52,022 nt of DNA from CAZABP01 sp964483245 (GTDB taxonomy: Bacteria; Planctomycetota; UBA1135; UBA2386). Below, piece by piece: positions 16,326 through 24,478 of this stretch. Within the stretch, counting starts at the first letter, position 1. Every line of letters begins with the position of its first letter. The stretch covers positions 1-52,022 of the forward strand of contig CAZABP010000034.1 in the NCBI GenBank assembly GCA_964483245.1. Direction: 5' to 3'. Made by a program: the position numbers and the translations under genes. The notes under the pieces are model-generated. The model was given only the letters and a program-made list of their open reading frames with translations, was not told the origin of the DNA and did not search any database.

Positions 16326-18670
16326 GCGATCTCCCGGCGCAGCCGCCAGGGCGAGCTGCCGTACGCGGAGCCGGCCTCGTCGAGCAGCTCCCACCACAGC
16401 CGGGCGTGCTCGTCCGCCTTGACCTCCCACGAGTAGTCCGCGGCGACGCGGCGCAGCGCCTGCGCCGTGATCCGCGCGCGCAAGGAGCCGTCGCGCAGCA
16501 GCTGGACGACCGCGGCCGCGAACGTGGCCGCGTCGTCGGCGACCAGCAGGTGCACTCCATCGGTCGCGTGCAGTCCGGCGACGCCGACGCTGGTCGTGAC
16601 GACGGCACGGCCGAGCGCCCACGCTTCGAGGATCTTGCCCCGGATCCCGGCACCGTCGCGCAGCGGCACGACGAACACCTTCGCTGCGTGCACGTACGGC
16701 GCGATCTCCGGAACGCGACCGGTGACGGTGATCCCTGGGAGCTTGCCGAGGTCCTGGATCTCGGCTGGGGGCGACGCACCGACGATCGTCAGCTCGACCC
16801 CCGGGAGCTCGGCGCGCACGCGCGGCAGGATCTCGTGCACGAGCCACGGCATCGCGTCCAGGTTCGGCTGGTGGCGGAAATAGCCGACGAACACGATCCG
16901 GTCGCCGTCCTGCTCCGGGGCCGGCCGCAACGCCAGCGTGTCGACGCCCGTGTTGTTGACGACGACCGGGAGCCGCGGATCGAGCTGCAGCAATGCCGCT
17001 GCGTCGACGTCGGTCATCGTGACGACGCGGTCGAACCGCTGCGCCTGGCGGCGCTCGTGACGCAGCATGCGCAACCAGGCCAGCATCGCGCGCAGCCGGC
17101 CCAAACCGCGCGCAGCGTCCCGCAGCCGCGCGAACGCGAGCGACTGCACCTCGTGGTCGGTCAACACGGATGGCAGCGTGTGCCACGGCGGCAGCAGGAA
17201 TGCCATCTGCAGGAACTCGACCTGCACGAGGTCGTAGCGACCGGAGCCGACGTGGCGGCGGACGGCGGCCTTCATATCCGGGTTGCCGAACTCGCCGACG
17301 ACGGCCGGGGGCTCGAGACCGAGGCGGTTCGGTTCGAACGGCGACTGTCCGCGCAGGATCACTTCGACCTCGGCGCAGAAGCCGAGCTCGCGCGCCGCGG
17401 CCGCCTCCTCGTTGGTCTCGGCGTAGCTGAGCAGCGTGATCTCGAACGATCGCGCAAGCCGCTCGAGCAGGCGATACACGCGCTGGCCGCCAGCGTGCAC
17501 GCCGACGCGCGGCAGATAGGCACACAACACCAGCGCGCGCGGGCGCCCGGCCGCGCGCGATGCCTCCGGCATCGTGTAGCGCCGATCCAGGCACAGGATC
17601 GCGCGGTCGGGGATCCGCACGATCCGGGTCGCTCTGCGCGCACGTCGGACCGCGAGCAATCGCGGCAGCACGCGCGCGACGACCCGCAGCTGATGGCGCA
17701 GACCGTGCTGCAGCAGATCGCGCGCGAGGTTGCGCGGCAGCTGGCGCAGCAGGTCGCGCAGCAGGTCGCGGTCGGTCAGGTTCTTCAGCAGGAACAGCCA
17801 CTGGTTGGCGCGGACCAGCGCGCTGAGCGCGCGAGGATGGAACTTGCGCGCGGACGTGCTGCGGTGGCGGTGCAGAACGCGCGACTCCGGCGCCAGCAGG
17901 CTGCGCCAGCCACGCTGCCAGGCGCGCCAGCAGAGATCGGCGTCTTCGACGTAGGCCGGCGAGAACAGCGCATCGAAGCCGCCGAGTGCGCGCAGCTTCG
18001 CCGTGTCGAACAGCGCGGCACCGCCGCCGGCCCACAACACCGGGAACTCCGTCTCCGCGCGCGACGGGATCGGATCGTGGAACCAGTGGATCTCGCCGAG
18101 CTGGAACACGCCGGCCGTGTTGCCGGTCTCCTCACGCCGCTTGCCCTCCTCCTGCAGGACCTGGCACGCGACCGCGAACACGTCCTCGTCGCGGAACCCG
18201 GCAAGCAACGGCGGCAGGAAGTCCGGCTCGACCAGCATGTCGTTGTTCAGCAGCAGCACCGCATCGGTCTGCACGTGGGGCAGCGACGCGTTGTTGCCGG
18301 CGCCGAAGCCGACGTTGCGCGGCAGCGCGACGACCTGGATGTCGGGGTGTTGGTCGCGCAGCCAGCCGACCGTGCCGTCCTGCGAGCCGTTGTCGACGAC
18401 CAGGATCCGCGCCGGGATCGCGACGCGCGCCAGCGCAGCGCGCAGCGGCGGCAGGCAGTCGGTGAGCAGGTCGCGGCCGTCCCACGACACGATCACGACC
18501 GTGACCGACGCCGGCGGCTGGCGCGGCGATCGGCCGAGCACCGGCCTCGGCTCCGGTGCGCGCGCGCGCAGCCCCGCCCAGACGCGCAACAACCATGGCG
18601 CGAGCAACAGCAGCGGCAGTGCCGGCAGCAGCAGCAGGACGCGCGCAGTCCGCAGAAGCAAGGTGGGCAT
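16322..18670 (-). CDS. Double glycosyltransferase: N-terminal GT2, C-terminal GT4
   Basis: The 782-residue protein joins two glycosyltransferases. After a membrane-type N-terminus, residues 55-330 form a GT2 rhamnosyltransferase-like domain with VTVVIVSWDGRD, ILVVDNGSQDGT, NVGFGAGNN and LLNNDM. Residues 378-780 form a GT4 domain with AGGQRVYRLLERL, VVNNTGVDT, IVFVGYFRHQPN and GIRGKILEAWALGRAVV carrying the nucleotide-binding glutamate. Such a fusion can add two sugars in sequence in the repeat unit of a polymer exported by the ABC pair next to it. It begins 57 bp from the divergent GT2 gene at 18728. Confidence 0.9.
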   Translation of the reverse strand: MPTLLLRTARVLLLLPALPLLLLAPWLLRVWAGLRARAPEPRPVLGRSPRQPPASVTVVIVSWDGRDLLTDCLPPLRAALARVAIPARILVVDNGSQDGTVGWLRDQHPDIQVVALPRNVGFGAGNNASLPHVQTDAVLLLNNDMLVEPDFLPPLLAGFRDEDVFAVACQVLQEEGKRREETGNTAGVFQLGEIHWFHDPIPSRAETEFPVLWAGGGAALFDTAKLRALGGFDALFSPAYVEDADLCWRAWQRGWRSLLAPESRVLHRHRSTSARKFHPRALSALVRANQWLFLLKNLTDRDLLRDLLRQLPRNLARDLLQHGLRHQLRVVARVLPRLLAVRRARRATRIVRIPDRAILCLDRRYTMPEASRAAGRPRALVLCAYLPRVGVHAGGQRVYRLLERLARSFEITLLSYAETNEEAAAARELGFCAEVEVILRGQSPFEPNRLGLEPPAVVGEFGNPDMKAAVRRHVGSGRYDLVQVEFLQMAFLLPPWHTLPSVLTDHEVQSLAFARLRDAARGLGRLRAMLAWLRMLRHERRQAQRFDRVVTMTDVDAAALLQLDPRLPVVVNNTGVDTLALRPAPEQDGDRIVFVGYFRHQPNLDAMPWLVHEILPRVRAELPGVELTIVGASPPAEIQDLGKLPGITVTGRVPEIAPYVHAAKVFVVPLRDGAGIRGKILEAWALGRAVVTTSVGVAGLHATDGVHLLVADDAATFAAAVVQLLRDGSLRARITAQALRRVAADYSWEVKADEHARLWWELLDEAGSAYGSSPWRLRREIA

Positions 18671-18727
18671 GCGGGCGCGCGGAGCTTATAGGAAGGCGCG
18701 ACCGCGCCCAGCGCGCGTTCGCAACGA

Positions 18728-19765
18728 TTGCCATCCAAAGTGCCGCGCGTCGCCGCCGTCGTCGTGAACTGGAACGGGGTCGACGACACCGTGGCCTGCG
18801 TCGAGTCGCTGCTCGCGCAGCAGCCGGCAGCGCCGGAGCTGCACGTCGTCGACAACGGTTCGGACACGGATGCCGACGCGCTCGCGGTGCGGTTCGGCGC
18901 GCGGATCCGGCTGCATCGCAACCGGGAGAACCTCGGCTTCACCGGCGGCGTCGCGACGGCGCTGGCGCCGTTGCTCGCCGATCCGGACGTCACGTGGATC
19001 GCGCTGCTGAACAACGACGCCGTCGCCGAACCGGGTTGGATCGCGGCGCTGCTCGCGGCCGCCGAGCGCACGCCGCGCGCCGGTCTGTACGCGAGCTGCA
19101 TGCTGCTCGCCGACGATCCGACCCGGATCGAGAACACCGGGATCGTGCTGCTCAGCAACGGCGACGCGCTGCCCCGCGGCCGCGGGGCGCTGCGCCGGCG
19201 CTACGACGCACCGGCGCGGCTGCTCGGCGCCTGCGGCGGCGCCATGCTGCTGCGCGCGGCGATGCTGCGCGAGGTCGGCGGCCTGCGGGAGGACTTCTTC
19301 GCCAACTTCGAGGATCTCGACTTGTCGCTGCGCGCGTTCGCGGCCGGCTGGGACTGTATCTACGTTCCGGACGCCGTCGTGCGGCACAAGCTGAGCCGCA
19401 CGGTCACGCGCGTGCGCGACGAGGAGTTCCGCGTGCGCGCCTGGCGCAATCTGACCTGGGCGCTGTGCGTGAACCTGCCGTGGCCCGTGCTGCTGTGGGA
19501 TCTGCCGTGGATCCTGCTGCACGACCTGCTGGTCTCGGTCGTGGCGCCGCTCAGCGGGCAGCCGGAGACTGCGCGCCGGATGCGGGCCGGACGCCTGCGC
19601 GCGTGGCGCGAACGCGCCGCGCTCTGTGCGGCGCGGCGGCAGGTGCAGCGCATGCGGCGGACTGCGTGGTGGCGGTTCTGGTGGCGGCAGCAGGCGTTCC
19701 TGCCGGCTTACCTGCGCACCGCCTGGAACCTGCTGCGCGGCAAGCAGCGTGGGCTGCTGGACTGA
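18728..19765 (+). CDS. GT2 glycosyltransferase, rhamnosyltransferase-like
   Basis: The 345-residue product has the GT2 layout of WbbL-type enzymes, with AAVVVNWNGVDDT, LHVVDNGSDTD, NLGFTGGVA, LLNNDAVAEPG and FFANFEDLDLSLRA. The C-terminal 100 residues are arginine-rich with hydrophobic patches and probably lie on the membrane. The start is TTG 18728 or GTG 18740, which are in frame and 4 codons apart; the upstream space holds no clear Shine-Dalgarno. It is divergent from the GT2-GT4 gene, so a shared promoter region of 57 bp may set both. It probably adds a deoxyhexose or hexose to the same surface polysaccharide. Confidence 0.88.
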   Translation: MPSKVPRVAAVVVNWNGVDDTVACVESLLAQQPAAPELHVVDNGSDTDADALAVRFGARIRLHRNRENLGFTGGVATALAPLLADPDVTWIALLNNDAVAEPGWIAALLAAAERTPRAGLYASCMLLADDPTRIENTGIVLLSNGDALPRGRGALRRRYDAPARLLGACGGAMLLRAAMLREVGGLREDFFANFEDLDLSLRAFAAGWDCIYVPDAVVRHKLSRTVTRVRDEEFRVRAWRNLTWALCVNLPWPVLLWDLPWILLHDLLVSVVAPLSGQPETARRMRAGRLRAWRERAALCAARRQVQRMRRTAWWRFWWRQQAFLPAYLRTAWNLLRGKQRGLLD

Positions 19766-19768
19766 CCG

Positions 19769-20569
19769 ATGCCGCTCAGCGACACGTTCGCCCGCTGGCT
19801 GCGCGTCACGCCCGGATGGTGCTGCGTCTGCGGCAAGCCGACGGCGTTCTTCCCGTGGGAGGCGAACCTGCGCGAGAGCGGAGCCTGCGTGCGCTGCGGC
19901 GTCAGCAACCGCCGGCGGCAGCTCGCGCACGTGTTGCTGCGCGCGGTCGCGCCGGAGCTCTCGTCACTGCGGCGGCTCGCCGGACGCAGAGACCTGGCGA
20001 TCTACAACTGCGAGACCGAAGGGGGGACGCATTCGGTGCTGGCGGCGATGCCGGGCTACGTCTGCAGCGAGTACTTCGGCCCGGACCACGCGCCGGGCGC
20101 GCTGGTCGGCGGGCGCCGGCACGAGGACCTGACGCGGCTCAGCCTCGCCGATGCGAGCTTCGACGTCGTGCTGACGAGTGACGTGCTCGAGCATGTGCCG
20201 GAACCGTACGCGGCGCACCGCGAGATCCACCGCGTGCTGCGCCCGGGCGGGCGGCACCTGTTCACGGTGCCGTACATCCCGGCGTTCGCCGAGGACGAGC
20301 AGCGCGCCAGGATCCGGGATGGCGTCATCGAGCACCTGCTCCCGCCGATCCATCACGTCGACCCGCTGCGGCCGCAGGGAATCCTGGTCTTCACGCACTT
20401 CGGCCGTGCCATGCTGGCCCGGCTCGCGGAGATCGGGTTCGCGACGACGGCGCACCACGTGCACAGTCCGCGGCTCGGTCTGCTCGGGGATGACGGCTAC
20501 GTATTCGAAGCGCGCAAGCAGCCCAGCGATCAGTGTCCGGCCAGCGGATACGGCTCCACCCCGTCGTAG
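19769..20569 (+). CDS. Methyltransferase-like protein with N-terminal zinc-ribbon motif
   Basis: The 266-residue protein starts with two CxxC pairs (CCVCGKP near residue 18 and CVRCGVS near 40), suggesting a zinc ribbon. A class I methyltransferase fold follows, seen in SFDVVLTSDVLEHVPEP and IHRVLRPGGRHLFTVP. The usual glycine-rich motif I is not evident; the corresponding strand reads LAIYNCETEGG, so SAM binding may be altered. It begins 3 bp after the GT2 stop and probably shares its transcript. Its last 40 bases overlap the convergent GT39-type gene. Sugar or lipid carrier methylation is a reasonable guess. Confidence 0.78.
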   Translation: MPLSDTFARWLRVTPGWCCVCGKPTAFFPWEANLRESGACVRCGVSNRRRQLAHVLLRAVAPELSSLRRLAGRRDLAIYNCETEGGTHSVLAAMPGYVCSEYFGPDHAPGALVGGRRHEDLTRLSLADASFDVVLTSDVLEHVPEPYAAHREIHRVLRPGGRHLFTVPYIPAFAEDEQRARIRDGVIEHLLPPIHHVDPLRPQGILVFTHFGRAMLARLAEIGFATTAHHVHSPRLGLLGDDGYVFEARKQPSDQCPASGYGSTPS

Positions 20570-22116
20570 CCGCGGCAGCGGACCAGCCAGAACGTGCGAA
20601 TCGCTCGTCCCTCGATCGTGATCGTCAGCGGCTCCGGCGCGCCGACTTCTTCGAAGTGCGCGCGCAGTACCTGCAGGTCCTGGTCCGGCTCGTGCTTGGT
20701 CACGAACAGCGCATCCTCACCGCGGTGGCCAGGCAGGTCCTGCCACAGCCGCAGGCTCTCGCCGTGGTCCTTGACGTGCGACCACAGCAGCGCCTCGACC
20801 TGCTGGCCGGAATAGAACGTCACCAGCGAGCTGGTCCCGAACTGATTCGTCATCACGAACACGCCGCGCCGCGGCTCCTGCGCGGCGAGCATCTCGTCGC
20901 GAGCACGCGTGACCTCGGCACCGAGCTCCTGCCAGCCGAACACTTCGGCGACCGCCTTCGTCGAGATCTTGCGCGCCCGTCCGTATCCGCCGAGGTCGAC
21001 CTTCAGCAGCAGGTGCGGCGCGAGCGCGAGCACGAACAGCGCCGCCGTGATCCCGATGCCGATCCGCATCGACCAACGCCACAGCGCGCGCATCCTGCCG
21101 GCGGCGAAGATCCCGTCCGGCCGCGCCGCTTCGACCCCCAGCAGCACCAGCAGCGGCGCCCACGCGGTCACGGCCCAGTGCACACCGACCGTTCGTGTGA
21201 AGCTGCCGATCAGGAACAGCAGCAGCGGCAGCGCCGCGGCCGGCAGCAGGACGCGGACGCCGATCGTCGAGCGCGCCAGCCTCCCGCGCAGCAGGTGCCC
21301 GATCAGGATGACGCAACAGATCGCGATCCCCGGCGACACGACGCCGAGCTGACCACCGACGAACTCGAGCGGGTGGCGCAGCTCGAAGCCCAGCTCGTCG
21401 TGCCGCCCGGCGAAGTTGAATCGGAACGTTCCCCAGTCATGGCGCAGGTTCCAGATCAGCATCGGGAGCATCCCGATCCCGAAGCCGGTGCCGCCCAGCA
21501 GGAGGCGCCGCCAACCGGGCGCGCCCGGTTCACCGCGCACGAGGTACAGCGTGATCAGGATCGCCGGGCCGAGTCCGAGCGTCAGGAACTTGCTCTGCAC
21601 GGCGCCGGCCAGCACGACGCCACCGAGCAGCCACCATCCCGGTCGCCCGCCGGTCACGGCGCGGTGCAGGCAATCCAGCGTCCACAGCGTGAAGAAGATC
21701 GACGCCGGGTCGGTGCTGATGTAGCCGGCCAGCGCCGCGAAGATCGGCGTCAGCAGCAGCAGCGCCGCGGCGAGCAGGCCGGCGCGCTCGGCCTGCAGCG
21801 CAGTCCCCGCGGCTTCGAGCAGCGTGCGGCGCGCGAGCCCGGCGCCGACCAGCGCGCTCAGCACGAGATAGACCAGCGCCGCGAACCGCGCCGAGTACTC
21901 ACTGTCCCCGCCGAGCAGCAGCCGGGACAGCCAGATCGACGCGCCGGTCACGCCGCCATGGTCGTGGTAGCACAGGGCCAGATGGCGCGACCAGTTCCAG
22001 TGGTAGGCCTCGTCGCCCGACAGCGGCAGCACGCCGAGGTATAGGAAACGCAACAGCGCAAACCCGGCGATCAACAGCCAGGTCGCGCGGCGGACGGAGC
22101 GGGCGGAGAGGGACAC
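20530..22116 (-). CDS. GT39/ArnT-type integral membrane glycosyltransferase
   Basis: The 528-residue product has about eleven membrane helices. It also has the conserved first-loop motif LSGDEAYHWNWSRHLALCYHDHGG, where Asp and Glu of GDE are the likely catalytic and metal contacts of the PMT/ArnT family. It should transfer a sugar from a polyprenyl-phosphate donor on the outer face of the membrane. The start is GTG 22116, which opens directly on the first helix. It is convergent with, and overlaps by 40 bp, the methyltransferase at 19769. The donor could be made by the GT2 at 4239-5054. Acceptor unknown. Confidence 0.88.
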   Translation of the reverse strand: MSLSARSVRRATWLLIAGFALLRFLYLGVLPLSGDEAYHWNWSRHLALCYHDHGGVTGASIWLSRLLLGGDSEYSARFAALVYLVLSALVGAGLARRTLLEAAGTALQAERAGLLAAALLLLTPIFAALAGYISTDPASIFFTLWTLDCLHRAVTGGRPGWWLLGGVVLAGAVQSKFLTLGLGPAILITLYLVRGEPGAPGWRRLLLGGTGFGIGMLPMLIWNLRHDWGTFRFNFAGRHDELGFELRHPLEFVGGQLGVVSPGIAICCVILIGHLLRGRLARSTIGVRVLLPAAALPLLLFLIGSFTRTVGVHWAVTAWAPLLVLLGVEAARPDGIFAAGRMRALWRWSMRIGIGITAALFVLALAPHLLLKVDLGGYGRARKISTKAVAEVFGWQELGAEVTRARDEMLAAQEPRRGVFVMTNQFGTSSLVTFYSGQQVEALLWSHVKDHGESLRLWQDLPGHRGEDALFVTKHEPDQDLQVLRAHFEEVGAPEPLTITIEGRAIRTFWLVRCRGYDGVEPYPLAGH

Positions 22117-22184
22117 GCGGGGCGATCTGGAGGCGAGCGAGCGCGCCGGTCGGCCGACGCCGACGGCGCGCGCCTAGCTTCGCC

Positions 22185-22202
22185 GCGCGCGGGCCCGCGC
22201 GC
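22185..22202. terminator. 18-bp perfect GC palindrome between genes
   Basis: GCGCGCGGGCCCGCGCGC is a perfect palindrome in the 102-bp space downstream of the FecR-like gene and upstream of the GT39-type gene, both on the minus strand. A cruciform or hairpin here could help end transcription of the ECF sigma operon. There is no T-run, so an intrinsic terminator is not proven. Confidence 0.35.
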
Positions 22203-22218
22203 CAGCTTCCAGTTGCGG

Positions 22219-23898
22219 CTACTCGCGCGTCGGGACCGCGACGCGGCCCATCCGCAGCAGCTTCTGGCGCTGCTCGGGGGTCAGGTCGACGCGCTGCAGG
22301 ATCTGCCGCACCAACTCGACCTGGCGCCGCGCCAGCTCGCCGATCGATGCCGAACGCATGCTGAACGCGGCCATCATGCCCTTGCCCTCGCCCCACAACT
22401 CGCCCGGCAGCGAGCTGGCATGCGCATCCAGCAGGGGCCGCAGCAGCTGCATCTGCGCGTCGGTGCAATCCAGCGAACGACGCAGCTTGTCCCCCATCTG
22501 GTTGGCCAGCGCACCGGGATCTGCAGCCGGCGTCGGATCGATCCGCTCGGCCCAGCCGAGACCGGCGCCGAAGATGTCCATCGTCAGCTTGCCGCGCGTC
22601 TTGTCGTTCCACAGCACGCCGAGCTGATCGCGACCGAGCAGGCGTTCGCTCTCGGCGTAGAAGTCGGCGCGCAGCGAGAGCTCGGCGCAGGCCTTCTCGA
22701 GTGCGGACATCTCGGCGTGCTCACCGGTGCGGCGCTGCTCGTCCTGCGCTGCATAACGCGCCGCCAGGGCGCGCAGCGAGTCGCGCTGCGCGTCGGTCAG
22801 CGGGACGTTGGCCGCCTTCAGCGTCGCGTCGATCTGGTTCGCGGCGACGGCCGGATGCGTGAACTTGGAGTTGATCGTCGAACCGGGGACGTCCCCTTCG
22901 GTCAGGATCTGCGCCTGGCGGATCAGGTCGGCGTTCAGCTTCTGGATGTCAGCGAGGATGTCGAGCGGCATCTCACCGGTCTTCTCCATCTCTTCGACCA
23001 GCCGCACGGTCAGCGCCGTCATCTCCTTCATCGCCTTGCCGGTGACGGCCCAGTCGATCTTCGCCAGCACGTCGTCGTAGCCGAAGAACGCGATGCCCGG
23101 CGCCTGCGGCTCGTCGGCGGTCGCGCCCGCCTTCACCGGCGCCGGCTCGAGCGGCTTCTGCGCCTGCTCTTCCGCCGCAACCCGGGCGGCCGAAGCGCGC
23201 AGCCGGTCGTTCTCCGCGCGCACGTCACCGAGCTCGCCTTCGAGCTGACGGAGCCGGTCTTCCGCCGCCAGCTGTCCACGCATCGCGCCCGGCTCCTCGC
23301 CGCGCAGCTCGAGCGACTGCCCGGCGCGCGCGGTCTGCTCGAACGCGCCGGTCGTCCAGAAGATCGCGCCGGCGATCACGCCGACGGTGATGGCGCCCAC
23401 AGTCGCGCCGGTGCCGAAGTCTTTCCATTCCATCTGCAACACCTCGAGTTCGGTCGGTTCCAGCATCCGCAACGTGCCGAGCCCGGCGATCCGCACATGC
23501 GCATCCCCGGCCCCGGCCGTCAGCAATCGATCCCGCGCCCGCAGCGCGAGCGCGCACTCCTGCGGCGCCGCGAGCCGAAGATTCCCGGCATCGCCGCTCC
23601 ACGTGATCGCACCGCGCATCACCTGCAGCGGCACGAACCGCGCCGGCTCGGCGCGGCCGCTCCACCAGATGGACGCGACGAGCGCTGCCGCGGCTGCACC
23701 GGCGAGCAGGCCGAGCCGGAACGGCGCGCGGCGCGCACCCGCTTGCACGCCCGCCGCCCGCGGCCCGCTCGATCGGCGCGCAGCCGTCAGGATCCGTGCC
23801 GTCAGGTCCGGTGGCGCCTCCGCGCCAAGGCGCTCGCGCAGCATCTGCTCCAACACCCGCTCCTCCGCCGACAGCGGCTCCGGCTCCTCGGTGCTCAT
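22219..23898 (-). CDS. FecR-like membrane protein coupled to an ECF sigma factor, LTxxQ-type helical C-terminus
   Basis: The 559-residue protein has a cytoplasmic N-terminus of about 60 residues and a membrane helix near 62-78. A FecR-like beta region follows (FVPLQVMRGAITWSG and later), then a second hydrophobic segment near 165-185, a coiled coil (QLAAEDRLRQLEGELGDVRAEN), and a long helical domain. That domain contains LTDAQRDSLRAL, CTDAQMQLLRPL and LTPEQRQKLLRM, which resemble the LTxxQ motif of CpxP/Spy periplasmic proteins. Its start overlaps the ECF sigma stop as ATGA, so it probably restrains that sigma factor and senses an envelope signal. The two hydrophobic segments make the topology of the middle part uncertain. 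Confidence 0.78.
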   Translation of the reverse strand: MSTEEPEPLSAEERVLEQMLRERLGAEAPPDLTARILTAARRSSGPRAAGVQAGARRAPFRLGLLAGAAAAALVASIWWSGRAEPARFVPLQVMRGAITWSGDAGNLRLAAPQECALALRARDRLLTAGAGDAHVRIAGLGTLRMLEPTELEVLQMEWKDFGTGATVGAITVGVIAGAIFWTTGAFEQTARAGQSLELRGEEPGAMRGQLAAEDRLRQLEGELGDVRAENDRLRASAARVAAEEQAQKPLEPAPVKAGATADEPQAPGIAFFGYDDVLAKIDWAVTGKAMKEMTALTVRLVEEMEKTGEMPLDILADIQKLNADLIRQAQILTEGDVPGSTINSKFTHPAVAANQIDATLKAANVPLTDAQRDSLRALAARYAAQDEQRRTGEHAEMSALEKACAELSLRADFYAESERLLGRDQLGVLWNDKTRGKLTMDIFGAGLGWAERIDPTPAADPGALANQMGDKLRRSLDCTDAQMQLLRPLLDAHASSLPGELWGEGKGMMAAFSMRSASIGELARRQVELVRQILQRVDLTPEQRQKLLRMGRVAVPTRE

Positions 23899-24413
23899 CG
23901 TTCCAACTCCGTCTCGATGCAGTCACGCAATGCCGCGCGGGCGCGGCGCAACAGACTCTTGACCCCATCCTCGCCGAGCCCGAGCCGCGCGCCGATCGCG
24001 GTGCGGCCGAGCCGCTCGCGGTAGTGCAGCGTGAGCGCCTCGCGGCTGCGTTCCGCCAGCCGTTCGAGGCACTGCCCGAGTTGCGCGAGATAGCCGTCCC
24101 CACCGTCGGCGCCGCACAGCCGTGCGAATGCCGCATCCAGCTCGGCCAGCTCCATCGGCTGCGGGCGCAGCGCCGCGGCGCGGCGGTCCTTCAAGAACAG
24201 ATGCCGGGCCACCAGGCGCAGGTACGCGGCGGCCGCCGCCGGCCCGCGATCCTCGAACGGCCGCTGCAGCACCGAGAGAAACGTCTCCTGCGTCAGGTCG
24301 TCGGCGAGCGCCGCGGGCGCGCCGAGCAGCCGGAGATAACGCCAGACCCCGGCCTGGTGGGCACGGACCAGGTCGGCCGGATCGTGGCGAGGAGGGTGCA
24401 AGGTCGCCTGCAC
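23895..24413 (-). CDS. ECF-family RNA polymerase sigma factor
   Basis: The 172-residue protein has sigma region 2 (VWRYLRLLGAPAALADDLTQETFLSVL, residues 23-49) and region 4 with the helix-turn-helix GRTAIGARLGLGEDGVKSLLRRARAAL. This is the compact two-domain build of ECF sigma factors. It starts at GTG 24413; an ATG two bases away is out of frame. Translational coupling with the FecR-like gene suggests a sigma/anti-sigma pair responding to the envelope. The 65 bases before the CocE gene hold the promoter region, with a short inverted repeat GATTC-tgcc-GAATC that could be a binding site. Confidence 0.9.
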   Translation of the reverse strand: MQATLHPPRHDPADLVRAHQAGVWRYLRLLGAPAALADDLTQETFLSVLQRPFEDRGPAAAAAYLRLVARHLFLKDRRAAALRPQPMELAELDAAFARLCGADGGDGYLAQLGQCLERLAERSREALTLHYRERLGRTAIGARLGLGEDGVKSLLRRARAALRDCIETELER

Positions 24414-24478
24414 ATGCTCTCAGTCCCGGGGCCAGGGCAAAGGGTGCAGGCGATTCGGCAGAATCCGGCAGGTCGCGG

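Noticed and set aside
16406..18691. Plus-strand open frame of 761 codons
   Set aside because: Antisense shadow of the GT2-GT4 protein; it has no recognisable motif and glutamine/arginine-rich composition.
22213..24024. Plus-strand open frame of 603 codons over the FecR-like gene
   Set aside because: Composition is His/Arg/Leu-rich and the opposite strand has sigma-coupled, ATGA-overlapping genes.
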